Shown in pieces: positions 10,228 through 22,198 of a stretch of DNA of 64,000 bases. The stretch covers positions 1 through 64,000 of the forward strand of contig JAUIRK010000713.1 in the NCBI GenBank assembly GCA_030549495.1, read 5' to 3'. How positions within the stretch are numbered: the stretch's first letter is position 1; each line of letters begins with the position of its first letter. The stretch is from Nectonema munidae (taxonomy: Eukaryota > Nematomorpha > Nectonematoida > Nectonematidae). The position numbers were made by a program, and so were the translations under genes. Under the pieces are notes generated by a model. The model did no database searches and was not told where the DNA came from. It worked only from the letters and a program-made list of their open reading frames with translations.

Positions 10228-11847
10228 CGGTTAGTGTACCAATTTTATGCTCGGTTACAACCATGGGTAATTTTTACCCATTTTTATATGTTTAACATTT
10301 ATAGTGTTTTTAAAGTGTTAATACTATATTTAAATATAACTTGAATATTTTAAGTAATTTAGGATTTAGTTAAAGTTTTTATGAATTTTTAATACTTTAG
10401 TTATTTTATATTTGAAAGACAATTTTATTAAATTAAATATGAATGCAACTTTCAAACACTTTGAAAGAGTGCTCTAAACATATTACTTTTTTGCAAATTA
10501 TACATGCTGAATGAGATTTTCTGTCATTCCTACAAACTTCACATCTTTTAGCCTATAATAGTCAAGTAAGGAGGCGCAACTACATATTCTTGAAAGCTTT
10601 GAAAAACTTTTTCACTTAGAAATCGTATAGGAGCTAAAGGACCTTCTTTGTCTCTTCTAAACTTATAGTCAAAACGTAAAAAACTTTTTTATTTCAAGAA
10701 ATCTTTTTCGAAAAATTGCAGCTCTAAATATATGCTGTCCATGTTTATTAGGCCAAGGATTCAAGGTAGACCTATATCTACAATTATATGCTCCGCCAAG
10801 AATAAGCAAGCCAAAAAAAGCATTCATTTCTATTTCGTCAATGACATTCCATTTCTTTTTTTTTTTACCAGATTCAAGATAATGCAAATTTCCTTTTGTG
10901 TAAACAGCTGAATGCTCAATTATTTCATTGCAAAAGAAGAAATGCTTCAATTTCTTTCTTAGGATTTATTTTATGATTAATTTTGAATGGTTCATTTTTG
11001 AAAACATTTTCAGATCTTTTTCGACCAGAGTTAGAAGAACCATTATTGCTCCATTCTCTTCCATCAGGTGCAAAAAAAGTTATTTCTGAACTATCATAAT
11101 TTCTTTTAGAAGAAGTTGGAAAAAGCTGGTCACTATAAAAGTCACTTTTGCTCTCGGATGATGAAGAACTTGGTTCGTAAAAAACTTCGCTTATTTTTGA
11201 AGAAACGGAATCATTCTCGTACGATTCAGCGTTACTTTGATATTCTTGCAAAGAAGTTTCGCCTTTTAATTCACTAAGATTCTCAACAATTTGTTCTTCA
11301 TTATCACTAAATGCGAACAAAGATTGATAAATTTTAGTCAATGCCTTATCTTTTGTAGATCATTTTGAGTGAAACATTTTAAGATAAAAATAAAATACAG
11401 GTAAAGAAAAAAATGAAGAGAGAGCTACGCGCTTGGTGCAATAACAACTGTGTGTGATAATAAATCAAAAAGTAAAATCTGTGAAAAAGCTTTACTCTTT
11501 ACGTAATATTGTGCAATGCAAACGCCCTATAATATAAACTGCATATCATAATAATAAATCAAAGAGTAATATTTGTTCAAGGATGCTTTGCTTAATATTG
11601 AGCAATGCAAAAAGACTACAATTGCCTACAAAAATACGGGTAAAAATTACCAAAGGTTGTACTTTAATACAAACAAGGCATTCTTTTTTCCCCAGTTACT
11701 CAAAAATCATGAAACTCAACATGGATATTAAGAAAACTAAAACATTAAATGTCATAAAATTTTAACCTATTTTTAATTAAATTATGAGCAGAATGTAACT
11801 CTAAAAGTACAGTTGGGTAAAATTTACCCATGGTTGTAAACTAACCG
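10228..11847 (-). mobile_element. piggyBac element, internally deleted
   Basis: A TTAA (10224-10227) precedes the left end CGGTTAGT; the right end is its inverse, ACTAACCG (to 11847), followed by TTGG where TTAA would be expected. Just inside both ends lies a second inverted block, TTACAACCATGGGTAA, offset by 18 extra bases on the left. The interior encodes pieces of a piggyBac transposase on the - strand. The flank at 11853 onward is a CR1-like LINE fragment. The changed right TTAA means the insertion is old. Confidence 0.8.
10460..11341 (-). pseudogene. piggyBac transposase, broken
   Basis: Three parts of a piggyBac transposase appear in order on the - strand. The N-terminal part (11341-10928) is acidic and Ser-rich, as usual. 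The next part (about 10950-10620) contains FFGLLILGGAYNCRYRSTLNPWPNKHG-type sequence and then DKEGPLAPIR, matching the start of the DDE core. The third (about 10545-10460) is the C-terminal Cys-rich finger: CEVC, SACIIC and VICLEHS. The segment that should carry the catalytic aspartates is deleted, and a frame change separates the first two parts. A full transposase is usually near 550-600 residues; this copy cannot be active. Confidence 0.75.
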
Positions 11848-11852
11848 TTGGC

Positions 11853-12003
11853 TGGAATTCCCTGCCTAATGAAGTGGTTAACTCTCTACAGTCAACGACT
11901 TTAAAAAAAACTTGAAAAAGTTTAGTATTCTAGATTTTTATTTGTTCATAAAAATGTTAAGATAAGTTTTTATTTTGCTTTCAAAGGTGTTATTTTAACA
12001 TTT
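11853..12003 (+). mobile_element. CR1-like LINE 3' fragment
   Basis: Right after the piggyBac end, the + strand encodes WNSLPNEVVNSLQSTTLKK. This is the C-terminal signature of CR1/Jockey-superfamily ORF2 (WNSLP...V...S...FK) and matches the better-preserved copy at 51543-51809 (DWNSLPDFVVNSLSLNIFK). Only the last few dozen codons and a short AT-rich tail remain. Confidence 0.6.
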
Positions 12004-12200
12004 TTAATGAATAAGATTTAGAAATAATATTAATTCCATAGAAAGATTCGTGAATTTAATTATACTCATAAAAATTTCACTCATTTTATTCTGTTTTTTA
12101 TTTAGAAATATAGCGCACACTGGGAACCTTTTCATATTTATTTTAGAAATGAATAAACAACAAAAACGTTGACAGTATACTTTTGAAGAAAAAAAATGTA

Positions 12201-13250
12201 TTTTGGATGATATATCATCATCATCATCATCCATTTTACCTTCTAGGCCTGGTTATTGTTCCCAAAGAGTCGGGGTCAACCAGTTTCCTGCAACAACTAC
12301 GTCATTTCATTCTTTCTTTAGCATCACTTCGCACAAGCTTTCTTTTTTCCATATCGTGGTGAATCACTTCATTCCATGCTTTCTTTGGTCTTCCTCTCTT
12401 CATCTTTCCATCAATCAATTCATCTTTTATCTTCTTTACAACGTTCCCTTCGGACATCCTTTCGACCTGACCAAACCAACGTAATCTATTCCCTTCTAAA
12501 TGCACTTTTATATCCTCAATTCCAATTTTCTTTCTCAACACACCGTTGGCAATCCTATCTTTCAGCGTCTTTCCGCAAATCATCCTAATCATTCTCATCT
12601 CAGTTGTTTGTAGGTGTCAGCCTTCTTCACCACCCAGGATTCAGAACCGGAACAAATCGTACTTCTAACGCAAATTTTATACAGTCTTGCTTTTAGTTCG
12701 TCAGATAAAAAATTTCCACACAGTAAGCCGAATAATTCCTTGAACTTTTTCGAATCTAGGCGTATTCGCGCTCTTACGCTACTAGAAACATCACTGTTGC
12801 AATTGATCATATCGCCCAAATAACATAAATCATCAACAACATCGAACGTATCATCTCCTAATTTGGCTTTTTCAACAAGAGTACTTACGCTGTCTCCATT
12901 TTTGCACTTTCTACAAACAAAGCCACTCACTGCAGAAAGAGAGCCCTTTATAGAGGAACATCTTTTGTGAACCCACTTATTACAAGTCGTACATAAAATG
13001 GCGTTTCTCATTACCCTCAGTCCACATAATGAACAAGGGTCGACACTATTCACTTCCCTGACACCATTAGTTTTAATACTCACGATCATCACTTTGGTCT
13101 TTGCTACATTTATTTTTAATCCTTTGCTTTCAAGTGCTCTTTTCCATTCGGTATACTTAACATTCAACTCATCCAAACTATCACCTACAACTACCAAATT
13201 ATCAGCATACAAAAATTCACGATTATTTTTCGGGATTTCCGAACTCATAA
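12201..13250 (-). mobile_element. RTE-like LINE, 5'-truncated, with (GAT)n tail
   Basis: The - strand holds the 3' third of an ORF2. It opens within the RT palm at EFLYADNLVVVGDS (the usual YADD reads YADN) and continues through a PHD-like finger (C-x2-C ... C-x2-C-x4-H-x2-C ... C-x2-C, about residues 68-115 of the 13248-12595 frame) to the thumb and C-terminal part (LRLYKICVRS, then MRMIRMICGKTLKDRI and KRGRPKKAW in a second frame). One frame change separates the two parts. It ends in a short (GAT)n tail on the - strand (ATC repeats at about 12212-12232). The 5' end is lost at about 13250. It is a relative, not a copy, of the LINE at 43671-47330. Confidence 0.8.
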
Positions 13251-13479
13251 ATTTTTTAAAAAATTTTGTATGATATAGAAAATAAAATATTGAAAAAGTC
13301 AGAAATTGCCAAAAAAAAACATATTAGCACCTCGAAATCATCGACTTTTAGGATAAAATTTCGAATTTTCGTTTTCATACAGAAAAGAAGAGATCTTTTT
13401 GTTGAAAATAAAAATATTGAAGCTGCAACATACAGTTAGTTTGTTGAAATAAGAGCTAAAACATTCCTCTAAATAAGCA

Positions 13480-14590
13480 ACTTATTTGTAAAAAAGTTCG
13501 GTTTTTTTGCAGATGCTTTTGGTGCTAAAGATTTTAAACCCAGTAAAAAGAAATAATATTTGTTAAAGAATAATTTGTGGAAAAGCCAAAGATGCTCCTT
13601 TAAAAGAATTTGAACGGAAAAAGGAAGCATTGCAAAAATATGAACTAGAAAACATTTAAAATGCAGATGAGTGCTTTATTTTTTTAATTGATGCCAAACA
13701 AAACACTAGAATTCAAGTGTGAAAATATATTGGTGGTAAACTTTCAAAAGAACGATTTAATTCTTTTATAAAACTGATAAAATAATGCCTTTGAGAATTG
13801 GAAAATATAAAATTCATCGATGTTTTAAAAGTGTAAAACACTTCCCATGTTTTTACAAAAAAATATTCAAAAGCATGGTAACTTCTGAAATTTTTTGTGA
13901 ATGGGTATTATATTAAACTTAGACAAAGTTATGATATCAAAAAAGAAAAACATATTACTTTGATAATAATTGTCCTGACCATAAAATCTTACATAATAAT
14001 ATCAAAAATATTGAAATTGGATACTTGCCTCCAAACACAACGTAAATATATCAGTCTCTATGAGTCTAGAACAAGCAATTATAAGATCTTTTAAAGTGGA
14101 ATTTTCCTATCAACATTTTTTAGCTATGAGATTACTCATAAATTCGTGAAATTCTTTACCTATTTCTACAATAATTAATCGTTTTCATAAAGTTGGATTT
14201 TGTTCTGAAGAACTTTCAACTGATTGTATGATGTTCATAATTCAGAACAAACTCTTTTGTATTTTGGTCGAAAAATAACTTGAGGACATTGAAATTGAAG
14301 ACTACATTTCTGCAAATGAAAGCATTTCCACAAACGAAGCAAGAACTGATCAAGATATTGTTTCAGAAATTCAACAGAAAAAAATCTTGAGGAAAAGAAA
14401 AATGTATAGGAGAATGATGTTTAAGATAATTTTCAGGAAAAATTTTAAAAAGCTAATTCATGGATAAAAAACCCTATCGTTTAATAGTAAAGATGAAATT
14501 ACAAATAAAGTTATAAAGAGTATCAATTCAATTTGTGATTTTACTAAAAAAGTTTCAATAGAAAAATGTGTCCATAAAAAATTCTAATTA
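13480..14590 (+). pseudogene. Tigger/TIGD-type (pogo) transposase remnant
   Basis: Scattered + strand pieces follow the order of a CENP-B-type DDE transposase: NADEC...FF near 13663, GKYKIHRCFKSVKHFPCFY near 13800, NCPDHK near 13975 (the DNxPxH motif with the catalytic Asp neighbourhood), IEIGYLPPNTT near 14010, then SLEQAIIRSFK near 14065 and INRFHKVGFCSEEL near 14180. There are many stops and frame changes, so it is long dead. No TIRs were found. It differs clearly from the Tigger at 29979-32263. Confidence 0.6.
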
Positions 14591-14599
14591 TTTCAAATA

Positions 14600-15459
14600 A
14601 ATTTTTTGATATAAAAATTTAATTTTTAAAATCAACAGGGTCTTATAGAACCATTTTGCAGTATGAGGGTAAAGATAAAATTTAATTTATTTTAATTATT
14701 TATGTAAAAACTGACAAAAACTGCTTTCATTAGCCTTAGGTTTGCTCAGTAGCAAATATCTTAAAAAAGAATTGAGTAATTTTTATGAAAAGTCATCGAT
14801 GCGCCACGACAAATGCGCCATGGATTGGCCACCTTTGCCTTAGACCTTAAAAAACATAGGAATTTTTTGTTTCAAATAATTACATTTAGACTAAAATTTA
14901 TAAAACATATTTCCATTTTTGATTTTATAAATACTACTTTATTTAGTTGTGGCACTGTATATTTTAAGAGATTTTTTCGCCAGCTTTTGAAGTTACAAAA
15001 TAGGGTTTTGATCGATGTATGAAATCAAAGATAGCAATGAGATAGAAAGCTTTTCTTAGTATATATATACAATTATATATACGTGTTGTCTTCTACATTA
15101 AAAAGTTTGAAGAGAATTCAAAGATCATAAAAATTAGCATAATAATAATAAATTTATTCCAGACTTAAAATTGCCAGAGGGGTATAAAAATACTAATTTT
15201 AAAAGCAAACATAGATATATTAGTAGGTGGTGGAAAGAGAAATGAAAATAAGTAATTTAGTGACAGTAAATTTACTACCAATACATAATTTTATGTTTTT
15301 TTAAGTAAGGTCGCTAAATATGACGCACATCTTAAAAATTAACGTTACCCAAAATATGACTAAAAGATTTAGTGTGAGAATCTCAAAATGATCCTAGGGG
15401 TCACTTGGGATTCACCCTTACTAATTTCACAACTATATTTCATTCAAATATAGATTTAT
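14600..15459. other. AT-rich DNA, no supported gene
   Basis: One open frame at 14813-15022 (+) starts with MRHGLATFALDLKKH but has no recognisable domain. A run of alternating TATA near 15060 is simple sequence. No gene is called. Confidence 0.35.
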
Positions 15460-15467
15460 ACAATAGA

Positions 15468-15766
15468 CAGTGCCGTACTTATCTTTAAAACCTGTTAAGA
15501 ACTGTGTGAGTAAGGTTGGTTAGCCACGGTATCTTTACCTTTAATGACGCTCGGGTGGATGCTAATTCTGACGACCTTAAAATTTTTAAAAGATCAACGC
15601 CCAAAACTTAATAATACATGTATATAGATATGAAAAATTGGAATAAAAAAAGTGTAGCAAATCACTATTGCATAAGTCTAAAATATCTCAATTAAATTTT
15701 ATTGATGATATATTAATACAAATAAATTATGAGCCAGGGGTTGATCCCCCTCTTTGTACGCCACTG
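15468..15766. mobile_element. hAT MITE
   Basis: The ends CAGTGCCGTAC and GTACGCCACTG form an imperfect inverted repeat. They are flanked by a perfect 8-bp duplication, ACAATAGA (15460-15467, 15767-15774). It is 299 bp with no coding sequence. Confidence 0.85.
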
Positions 15767-15774
15767 ACAATAGA

Positions 15775-17780
15775 TTAGTGGTTCTTAACATGCCGCCCAG
15801 AGAGCCCTAAAGGGTCCAGTGGTGTGTCTAAAGGGATCCTTAAATAGTTTTTCATTTTGTAGAAAAAAATTTTAAATGAGTGAAAATACCAACTAATTTG
15901 TACGTCTAAAAATAAGTAAAACAAAAAGGTAACTTTAAATTAAAATTGCAATATATAGAAAGCAATGGAAAAATAATAAAATGTCGGGCGAGGCGGGTGT
16001 GGGCAAATACCCAAAAAATGTTAATCTTTTACAAGCGGGCATTATAAAGTTGTGTCGCCATCCTAGATTCTAACTCATATCTCATAGCTATATACAGAAA
16101 AAAAGGTAAAATAAAAAATAAGGATAATGTTACTTTTTTGACTTTTCAACAATTAAATTTTCTTTTCTTTCTAGATCTTGATTGACAGATTCTAAATCTT
16201 TCTTCAATTAAATAGATCAAAACATGAAAAATTAAGACAGTTAAAATAATAAAAGGATCAAAAAGCAGGACAATATAAAGTAAATTAATTATAATAAAAT
16301 AACACTACTCAAAATAATAATAGAAAACACTTAGAAGAAGACTTGTTATACTTTCTTCTTGAAGAATACTTGTTATACTTTAGAAATGGAGCTCTTAGAA
16401 AGATGTTTTATAGTAGCGTAAAAGTATTTAATTTTGAAATAATATATTTGCTAAAGAGATTTGTATAAGTAGATATATTAATTAAGATGCTAAGCAAGAC
16501 AAGTGTTCTTTGAATTTACTGCATTATATACAATGAAGTTTTTTTCTTTTCTCTCTTAAATAAAAGAAGCGAAAGAAAAATAACGTAAAACATTTTGACC
16601 TAAATTAAGAAATAATTACGTTTCCACGTACATACTATTTCTTCTTAAAGAAAAGAATAGCATCCATTTACATTGGTTTGGTTTCTATTCAACCTACGGA
16701 AACTTCAAAAAACTATAAAGTAAAACATGTTAATTATAATTAATTTAGAATAATTATAAAAAATGCCGCATATAATACAAGCACATATTTTAGATTTCTA
16801 GAATAGCTGATTCTATTGATCAAAAGATTTGTCTATTCACTTTTCAATCCTTTTTAAGAAAAGAATAATTGTGTGTTTACATTCAATATAAAGAAAGCCA
16901 TATATTCGGTTGTGAGCCAACACATCTACTAAACTAACTAGAGGGGACTATGGGAAGCGATTAAAATATATTATAAAGTATATAAGATATTTTGTATGAG
17001 CTTCAATTTGGTATAAAAACAATCGCTGATAATAATAATAATAATCAATAATACATAGAAAAACAGGATTAATCATACTAACTAAATCCCATACTGTAAA
17101 AATAATAATGAGTAGTAAAAATTAAAAAATAAATTCGGTAAGAAATTTTTCATATGTTTAAACGTATGAACCTAATTACTAATATAATTATTTACTAAAT
17201 AATTTACTGCTAAATTTAGGCCGTGGTTCGACCTTATTTCCTTAAAAAAGCCTGGGTTTAAAATAAAGCCTGTATTGGATAAAAACGAGAAACTGGAGAT
17301 GTATAAAAAAATTAACCCATCTTAGAAAACAGGCAAGTAATTTAGTAATGTGAATTAAAATTTTTATAATTTTGATTGATTGAATGAAAACACATGAATG
17401 TATAAGTAAGCCGCCTTACAACAAACTTAGAGCAATATGGTGAATGGGGTAAAAACTAGTGAAGGGATTTTACTAAAAGTGGAAATATGCTCCATCAAGG
17501 TTTCGAAAAGCATCTTGGATTAAAAAAAAAGCATGCAGCTTTTATCTCCATAATTGATTAAAATAAAAGTAATAATGTGTATGAAATTTCTATTAATTTG
17601 AATTGTTCAGAAGACACCTTAATTAATGTTTTAAAAAATGAAAATTTATTAAATGTTTTTATAGATTATATTATGAAAAAACACAAATGCTGACACAAAA
17701 TAGTGGGATCTGTCATGCTTAATTTTAATCCTAACAGACCTTGATCATCATGACAAAACAGTTGACGATGAAACGCCACT
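15775..17780. other. AT-rich DNA with one unpaired hAT-like end
   Basis: Immediately after the MITE, 15778 onward reads AGTGGTTCTTAAC followed by paired AGAGAGCCC/AGGGTCC-like text, a common hAT MITE start; I could not find its right end. A GC-rich patch, GGGCGAGGCGGGTGTGGGC (about 15985), has no partner. The remainder is low-complexity with no supported gene. Confidence 0.35.
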
Positions 17781-17784
17781 TTAT

Positions 17785-17945
17785 AGGGCGTTTTACGCAA
17801 AATATTGGGCCCATATTAGGTCATTTGCCATGTTTGCCAATAAATCACATTTAAAAAGAACAAATAAGTTAGTCTTTAAATTGAGTACTATTTTTTTCTT
17901 TTATTGTTTTTCATGCCTAATTTGTAAATGAATTTTTGGTTAATG
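17785..17945. repeat. Dispersed repeat shared with 21962-22095
   Basis: About 150 bp beginning CGTTTTACGCAAAATATTG and running through AATAAATCACATTTAAAAAG and TTGAGTACTATTT is nearly the same at 21962-22095. At the second site it lies just upstream of a decayed hAT transposase, so it may be the 5' non-coding part of that element. No ends were identified. Confidence 0.6.
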
Positions 17946-18997
17946 AAAAAAAATACTTAAAGTTGAATCATGTAAAAATAGTTTTTAATTGCTATAAAAC
18001 TATTAAAAGTTACTTTATGTTTATTTGTTTTTTTTGAATAACAAAAATTGTTATTAAACTTTTTATAAGTTCTCTATTGTAAATTCAGAAAAAAAGGTAT
18101 GTTAAAAGCATCTTTAAAAAAACACTATGTTTTCACTTTTTAAAAAAATTAAGATCCCATGCTATTTTTTGACGGAATACGGAAAATTTACATAAATGAA
18201 TTTAGAAATAGTTATTATTATAGATAAAGAAACCTGTTTGTTCTTCTTGTTATACAAATTATCAAGAATTATACACGTTTGTTTTTAAAATTATAATTTT
18301 GTGAAAAATTGTTGAAAGTTATACCGAAAAATATTATAAAAAACTACAAAAATAAACTTTAGTTAAACCCACTCAATAATATGAGATTGATTGGATAATA
18401 TTGCCCTTGCATGGGTCCCCAAACTTATACATTAAATATTTTAGAACTGTTTTTTATAAAATATATCAATTAAAACTTTTCCTTTCTTTACTGATCATTC
18501 AATATAGAAACTTTTAATTCTTAATACTATCCTAACCTTTTTCCACTCAAAAAAAGAATAAACCTAGATAAAATAAAAGAAGGCATAAGCAAGGCTCAAC
18601 CAATGCTAAATACAAAAGATATTGATCTAGTTATGGATTTCGGTTTTACTTGTATTGAAAATTAAGCAAAAAATCTATTTAGATAGAAATAAATGTTAGA
18701 ATAAAGACGATAAAACTTACATAAGAGCGCAACAAAGATGTGAGTATATATAGAAGTTAACCTTCACTCATGTTTATTGATTATTTTCACAGATCATCCA
18801 TATGTTGCAAATAAGATAAGTATTGATTTCATAGGTTTTCATGACATTATTATTATTTCCAATTTAGCAGAGCTCTAATATTTTCCACAATGAGTAAACC
18901 TCTAGATTTCTAACAATATTTTGAGATGATATTGTTCTTAATCAAACTAATTATAGTATCACTTCAAAGAGAATATTAGAAACTTATATGTAGTCAT
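17946..18997. other. AT-rich DNA, no supported gene
   Basis: Low-complexity A/T sequence without open frames of note or repeat partners that I could see. Confidence 0.4.
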
Positions 18998-19262
18998 CAG
19001 TGGCGGATTCAGAAATTTTTTATAGGGGAGGGCCGATATCTATTTATATTTTTTCAATTTTGCTAAAAGTCTTCAGCGAATACAACAGCTGTATTATGTC
19101 TTTTAGAATTCGACTTGTTATATCGTTGATATAAACGTAATCAACTACAAACAAGTATTGTTTTAGGGAAAAGCAAAATTAGTTAGGGTAATTTTCGAAG
19201 CCATTTTTCATAGGGCGGGCCTAGGCCCTTGCCTCCCCCCCTCCTCCTTGGGTCCGCCATCC
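18998..19262. mobile_element. Short hAT-like MITE
   Basis: Left end CAGTGGCGGATTC and right end GGGTCCGCCATCC are inverted near-matches about 265 bp apart, with G-rich and C-rich tracts just inside, as in other hAT MITEs here. No 8-bp duplication is visible (GTAGTCAT against ATCTAACC), so the insertion is old or one end has been altered. Confidence 0.6.
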
Positions 19263-19926
19263 ATCTAACCAAAAAAAGCATTCCTTTGTCTCTCAAGCAG
19301 AACTGTTTATGCAGGTGAGCTTTTCAAATTTTGTTCTCTGTTAGCATCAAAAACAAAAAAATAAGTCACAATTTATTAGGACAGCATTAAACTTGATGAA
19401 TAAAGTGCTTTGTTTCTGCATAAAAATAAGTCAAAAAACGCAGACGCTTCGAACAGAAAAAATTTCCATACTAAAATAAATTCAAATTATAACTAAAAAA
19501 ACAAAAAGTTTCTAAAATTTTTATATAAAAATTTTTATATAGCAATGTAAAAATTTTCTAAAACCATATTTTAAGCTTTTTACATTTTAAATTAAAATTT
19601 TTCATTCAATATATTAAAAAAATCTCAAAAAAAAATTAGTTGAAACAACAGTTGGATCGGTTTTGATAACATTTTGGCATTGAATATTCTTTTTATAAAT
19701 CGTATCTGGGACTTTTTTTATTTTACCTTAAAATTAATATGTAAAAAAGCAAAACTTAGTTTATGAGTAGAAAGTTTTTAGCAAAATAAATTAAACCAAA
19801 TACGTTTGGAAAAAAATTTAGGATATATTAAGGTTTATGAATAGTTTTGTTTTGTCGTAGATAAATAGACAAAAGTTTGAAAATCCTTTTGAAGACAATA
19901 CTAGACACTAAATAATAGATACAAAC
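19263..19926. other. AT-rich DNA, no supported gene
   Basis: Simple A/T-rich sequence between two hAT elements. Nothing is supported here. Confidence 0.4.
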
Positions 19927-20122
19927 CAGGGGCGCACATCCTCAAAATTATTGGGGGCGAAATTTTTTTGCTGCAATTTTTAAAATTAGTGGTCTGGAAA
20001 TATCATGGGAGACCAAATATTCAAGCAATCCTTTAAAATAGAGTGTATTCAGCGCATACCTAAAGTCCTAAATTTACTATACTTCCATGAAAATATTTTA
20101 ATTAAATTTGCATATTGAATAT

Positions 20123-20698
20123 TGTGCGAAGAAAAAATGCCCCCGAAAAAAATGCCACAATTTAAAATTAGGAAAAAATGCCCTAACACAAAAAATTTCA
20201 AAATTTTTTTAATTAAAATTTAAAAAAAATTTTTTTTAAAAAGATATGTCAAATAAAGATTTTTTGTAAAAAAAACAAAAAGTTAACTTTTCATCTAAAA
20301 CATTTAAAATTTAATTAAAGTAAACTAAAAAACTCAGCATACGACAATTTTTTAAATACAAAAAAAAATTTATAAAACAGTAAATATTTTTGGACTTTGT
20401 GTGTATCAGAACACTTTCTAAATATAATTTGTATTTTAACTGATTTTAAGAACACATTCCCACAAATCTACACCTTTGCTATTGTTTTCAAGAACTTTAT
20501 AAAGAAAAAAACCCTATAGATTAAGAAATTTTAGAAATTTAGCCTTTCAAAACGGTACCAAATAAAAATATTTATATAATTTAAAAAAATCCTGAAAATC
20601 AAAAATTAGGGGGCATTATTTCCTACTTTTTAATTGGGAGCATTTTTTCTCTGGGCATTTTTTCCGGGGGCATTCTGGGGGTATTTTTACCTACAACC
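20123..20698. mobile_element. Nested TIR element (Merlin-like), second copy
   Basis: Same element as 789-1350, at the same place in the hAT copy. The flanking repeats read ATTGAATAT (20114-20122) and ATCGAATAT (20699-20707), one base apart. The right-hand motif array has an extra GGGCATTTTTTCC unit compared with copy 1, and the left array is one unit shorter. Shared position shows it inserted before the hAT family spread. Confidence 0.75.
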
Positions 20699-21235
20699 AT
20701 CGAATATACACTAGTTTAAAAAAATCCAAAATTGTTAGGGGGTGGAATAGGCTTTTTATTTGAAAAATGAAGTAGTCTACCAGGCACATTACAAGAATTG
20801 ATGAAAGGATATTTGATTCATAGAGAAAACAAATAACTGAAGGTTGGATACTTTTATATGAGTGAATGTAGTCTAAAGGCAAAGAGTCTACTAGACACCC
20901 TGCGATGTTTATATGAAAAAATGTGATTGATTCAGGAGCAAGGGTATACAACGAAGTTATAATTGTGCAAACAAAAAATTTAGATCGCATTATTTCATTT
21001 TACTCAGCATCATTCAAAAATAGTTTAAAAGCTAAATTGATACAAGCTACAAAAATCTACAAAAATTAAAATAACTTTTAACATTTTGCAATGATTTGCC
21101 TTTTATAATAACTATTAAGGAAAAAAAGTCTATCAGAAAAAGTTATAGAGCTTCAACCAAAACTAAACAATTTTAGAGCATAACTTAAGTTTTTTGAAAA
21201 CTAATTTGACGTATCTCCTACAGTATACTCTATGG

Positions 21236-21372
21236 GTGGCATGGCAGGTTGGTTGAGATAATGGACTCAGCACGGAAGTCGATTCCTCATTGATACGAAT
21301 TTGTTCATAGTTTGACATAAGCGGTACATCAGTGCCTTGTCAATGAAAATACATCCGCTGCACCCTACCTTT
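21236..21372 (+). repeat. tRNA-derived SINE-like sequence, family 1, copy 2
   Basis: Matches 1884-2035, including TGGCAGGTTGGTTGAGAT and the CATAGTTTGACATAAGCGG block. It lacks about a dozen bases just before the B-box (GTCGATTCC remains). It is in the same position within the composite hAT element. Confidence 0.6.
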
Positions 21373-21459
21373 TACTCAAAATTTAAAAATTTGCCACATA
21401 ATTAACATAAGAGAGAAAGGAAACAAAATAAATTAATAAAGCAATTTTCACTATTTTAA

Positions 21460-21587
21460 CCCGTTAACGCCCATGTCGACTATAGTCGACTTTACAAAAA
21501 TAAAATCGTCTGCGTTTATCAAAGCTCTTTAATACAAATCTTCTGCTTTACATTAGATATCGTCTGATTATTCTGGTCGTTAACGGG
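21460..21587. mobile_element. TTAA MITE (piggyBac-like), copy 1
   Basis: TTAA (21456-21459) and TTAA (21588-21591) flank a 128-bp element with TIRs CCCGTTAACG / CGTTAACGGG. Inside is a perfect 16-bp palindrome GTCGACTATAGTCGAC. The matching position in 589-2328 has a single TTAA, an empty site. A second copy is at 37516-37645. TTAA duplication points to piggyBac-type transposition; the TIRs differ from the piggyBac at 10228-11847. Confidence 0.9.
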
Positions 21588-21961
21588 TTAAAATGGAACC
21601 GTCTGTTCTCAGAATAATTTCAAAATAATATTTTCGCCCCCCCCCCCCCTCTGAAAACACATTGGTCGCCCCCCCCCTCCCCCGATGTGCGCCCCTGATA
21701 CAAACCAATAGAACATTTTAATAAATTATGTTGAAAATTTATTATTAAAAAATTGTTGTCCAATGAACACACCACCATTATTACCCGAGATTATACTTGC
21801 ACTGTAAGCTCTCAATTCCACCGCAACTGCACAGATTTTATGAAGTCAAATTACCTTGTTTATAATTCTGATTGCATCAACCTTCTAGCTCAGTGTTTTC
21901 AAACTCGAGTCCGCCGTGCCGGGAAGAAGTTCCATGGGGATCGAGAAGGGGACACTGAGTG

Positions 21962-22095
21962 AATCGTTTTACGCAAAATATTGCACCTATATTGGGTCTT
22001 TTGCCAATAAATCACATTTAAAAAGAACAAATAAGTTAGTCTTTGAATTGAGTACTATTTTTTTCTTTTATTGTTTTTCATGTTTGTAAATGTGC
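21962..22095. repeat. Dispersed repeat shared with 17785-17945
   Basis: Begins CGTTTTACGCAAAATATTG and follows the same text as the partner, with a few small deletions. It directly precedes the hAT transposase remnant, and the preceding 21900-21960 (TCCATGGGGATCGAGAAGG) may also belong to that element. Confidence 0.6.
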
Positions 22096-22198
22096 ATTTT
22101 TCTTTGAAAAAGAAAAAAGGTATACATGAATGTGAAAAAAATTTTTAGTACCCTACCGTTGAACGATTGTACAAATTCTTGTTTGACAAATAACAGTA

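Larger units (their letters stand above)
19927..21697 (+). mobile_element. Composite non-autonomous hAT element, copy 2
   Basis: Perfect 14-bp TIRs CAGGGGCGCACATC / GATGTGCGCCCCTG and a perfect 8-bp duplication ATACAAAC (19919-19926, 21698-21705). It aligns with 589-2328 along most of its length, including the nested GG...CC element and SINE. It alone carries a 128-bp TTAA MITE (21460-21587); copy 1 has the undisturbed TTAA site. The C-rich right end is longer than in copy 1. There is no transposase gene, so it must have moved using another hAT enzyme. Confidence 0.93.

Noticed and set aside
12203-13273. Several + strand open frames opposite the LINE at 12201-13250
   Set aside because: The - strand carries all recognisable RT and finger motifs; the + frames are antisense shadows.
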